Assembly (NCBI GenBank): GCA_003218815.1
Contig: QHON01000009.1
Location: forward strand, 1 to 6,143
DNA: 6,143 bases
Source of the DNA: Verrucomicrobiota bacterium
GTDB taxonomy: Bacteria; Verrucomicrobiota; Verrucomicrobiia; Chthoniobacterales; UBA10450
Reading direction: 5' to 3'
Shown piece after piece: positions 5,515-6,143 of this stretch; position 1 is the first letter of the stretch, and each line of letters opens with the position of its first letter. Below the pieces are notes generated by a model. It saw nothing but the letters and a program-made list of their open reading frames with translations, had not been told where the DNA came from and did not search any database. Made by a program: the position numbers and the translations under genes.

Positions 5515-5970
5515 GTGAAGGTTCCCAACCGCAAACGATTACCACACGATATCCCGTTGTGGGTCGATCCGAGCAAGACCTGTTACTTCATTACGATCTG
5601 TTGCGCTCAACGCGGAATCAATCAGCTGGCGCACGACCAAATCGCGAGCGATCTGATCGAGACAATCAAATACCGAAATGCAAAAGGGAGCTGGTACGTC
5701 CGGCTCGCCGTCGTGATGCCCGATCATGTGCACTTGGTCCTCTGGTTTCCGGATGTTGACGAACGCACGCAGACGATCGTGAGCAAGTGGAAGGAGTGGA
5801 CTGCTAAGACATTGAAGATTGATTGGCAGCGCGATTTCTTTGAACACCGTCTTCGCAAAGAAGAAAGCCTTCGCGAGAAGGCCGACTATATTCTCGCAAA
5901 TCCGGTGCGAGCTGGACTTGTGCAACGAAACGAAGACTGGCCGTATGTTTTCATCGCGGAGCCATGGTAG
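5515..5970 (+). CDS. REP-associated tyrosine transposase (RAYT, Y1/HUH family)
   Basis: 151-residue single-strand-specific transposase of the Y1 (IS200-like) HUH superfamily. The metal-binding HUH pair is His71 and His73 in VVMPDHVHLVLW, and the probable catalytic tyrosine is Tyr125 in EKADYILANPVRAGLV, the conserved RAYT block. The N-terminus, with RKRLPHDIP and YFITICCAQR, is also typical. Length is normal for the shorter RAYTs, and no frameshift or stop interrupts it, so it looks intact. RAYTs bind and nick REP sequences and are thought to spread them through genomes. Matching REPs lie on both sides. The start is GTG at 5515, 20 bases after the left REP and without a Shine-Dalgarno. The TAG stop lies within the right REP, so its terminal Trp codon is also REP sequence. 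Confidence 0.92.
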   Translation: MKVPNRKRLPHDIPLWVDPSKTCYFITICCAQRGINQLAHDQIASDLIETIKYRNAKGSWYVRLAVVMPDHVHLVLWFPDVDERTQTIVSKWKEWTAKTLKIDWQRDFFEHRLRKEESLREKADYILANPVRAGLVQRNEDWPYVFIAEPW

Positions 5971-6017
5971 GGACGGTGCGCCGCGCCGTCCGGACGCCGC
6001 AGCGCGGCGTCCCTACC
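5964..6017. repeat. Right REP: two abutting perfect hairpins
   Basis: Hairpin 1 is 5971-5991 and hairpin 2 is 5992-6012, each with a 9-bp stem and a 3-base loop. GGTAG (5966-5970) and CTACC (6013-6017) flank them as exact complements, so the whole element can also fold on an outer stem. The TAG stop of the transposase (5968-5970) and, on the other strand, the stop of the converging gene (6013-6015) are both part of these flanks. It may end transcription or protect mRNA ends from both sides. Confidence 0.85.
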
Positions 6018-6143
6018 TGTTTATGGCTTCCAGTTCGTCTGCGAGCGCGCCCGCATCATAAACTTTGCGGAGCGCCTCGATAATGGCGGCGGAATCGACT
6101 GAAACAGCGCGCGCTTGTTTGTCGGTGAAAATGCAATCGAGCA
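6013..6143 (-). CDS. C-terminal end of an unidentified protein, runs off the window
   Basis: On the - strand one frame is open from the window edge to a TAG at 6015-6013. It encodes 42 residues, including FTDKQARAVSVDSAAI and ending ELEAINR. The composition, with Ala, Glu, Leu and Ile in helical spacing and no rare runs, looks like a genuine amphipathic C-terminal helix. One of the other - strand frames hits a stop earlier. I do not recognise the family. The gene converges on the transposase, and its stop codon is supplied by the flank of the right REP, so its last residues may have been changed by REP insertion. Confidence 0.5.
   Translation of the reverse strand, partial: LDCIFTDKQARAVSVDSAAIIEALRKVYDAGALADELEAINR

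Larger units (their letters stand above)
5442..6017 (+). mobile_element. REP/RAYT unit (transposase gene flanked by two REP double palindromes)
   Basis: A 576-base unit made of the left REP, a 20-base spacer, a REP-associated tyrosine transposase gene and the right REP, which overlaps the transposase stop codon. The two REPs are direct copies differing at 2 of 54 positions. This is the organisation expected for a RAYT with its cognate REPs, a domesticated or weakly mobile relative of IS200/IS605. It sits exactly at the 3' ends of two converging genes, a usual REP location. No target-site duplication can be defined, which is normal for this family. Confidence 0.75.

Noticed and set aside
5442..6017. 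CRISPR-like repeat pair
   Set aside because: Only two copies, separated by a transposase gene and each a double palindrome, which is REP architecture rather than repeat-spacer.

Overview
The window is a densely packed bacterial chromosome segment with eight substantially visible genes on the + strand and the 3' end of a ninth gene on the - strand. The organism is most likely a soil-type Verrucomicrobia-like bacterium or similar uncultured lineage. This is tentative. It rests on the long cyanobacterial/plant-class IspH, a one-gene bacterial Ku, a REP-associated tyrosine transposase with GC-rich paired palindromes, and the absence of Shine-Dalgarno sequences before every gene whose start is visible. 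No 16S or other decisive marker is present.

Layout. (1) 2-529: 3' part of a PAP2-family membrane phosphatase, then a hairpin in the gap. (2) 673-1329: YkuD L,D-transpeptidase lipoprotein. (3) 1364-2602: ispH, the last enzyme of the MEP isoprenoid pathway. (4) 2656-3495: Ku, the end-binding protein of bacterial non-homologous end joining. (5) 3496-3646: a 151-base gap rich in inverted repeats, including two mutually exclusive 9-bp stems. (6) 3647-4093 and 4121-4576: two tandem DoxX-family membrane proteins. (7) 4612-5442: a secreted-type dienelactone hydrolase whose first 29 residues are a third copy of the DoxX N-terminus. (8) 5442-6017: a REP/RAYT unit, made of a transposase gene between two nearly identical 54-base double palindromes. 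(9) 6013-6143: the C-terminal end of an unidentified - strand gene whose stop lies inside the right REP.

How the parts relate. PAP2, Ldt and IspH can all be linked to envelope and lipid-carrier metabolism: IspH makes isoprenoid precursors, PAP2 enzymes can act on polyprenyl or lipid phosphates, and Ldt cross-links peptidoglycan. They may only be neighbours. Ku is a stand-alone DNA-repair gene here; no LigD is in view. The 3647-5442 block looks like one operon built by duplication of a DoxX gene with its leader. The last copy was truncated and joined to the hydrolase, apparently in place of its signal peptide. The REP/RAYT unit follows the hydrolase stop codon directly and closes the convergent junction with the - strand gene.

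The strongest candidate for something undescribed is the DoxX N-terminus / dienelactone hydrolase fusion and its serial DoxX-DoxX-DoxX' arrangement.
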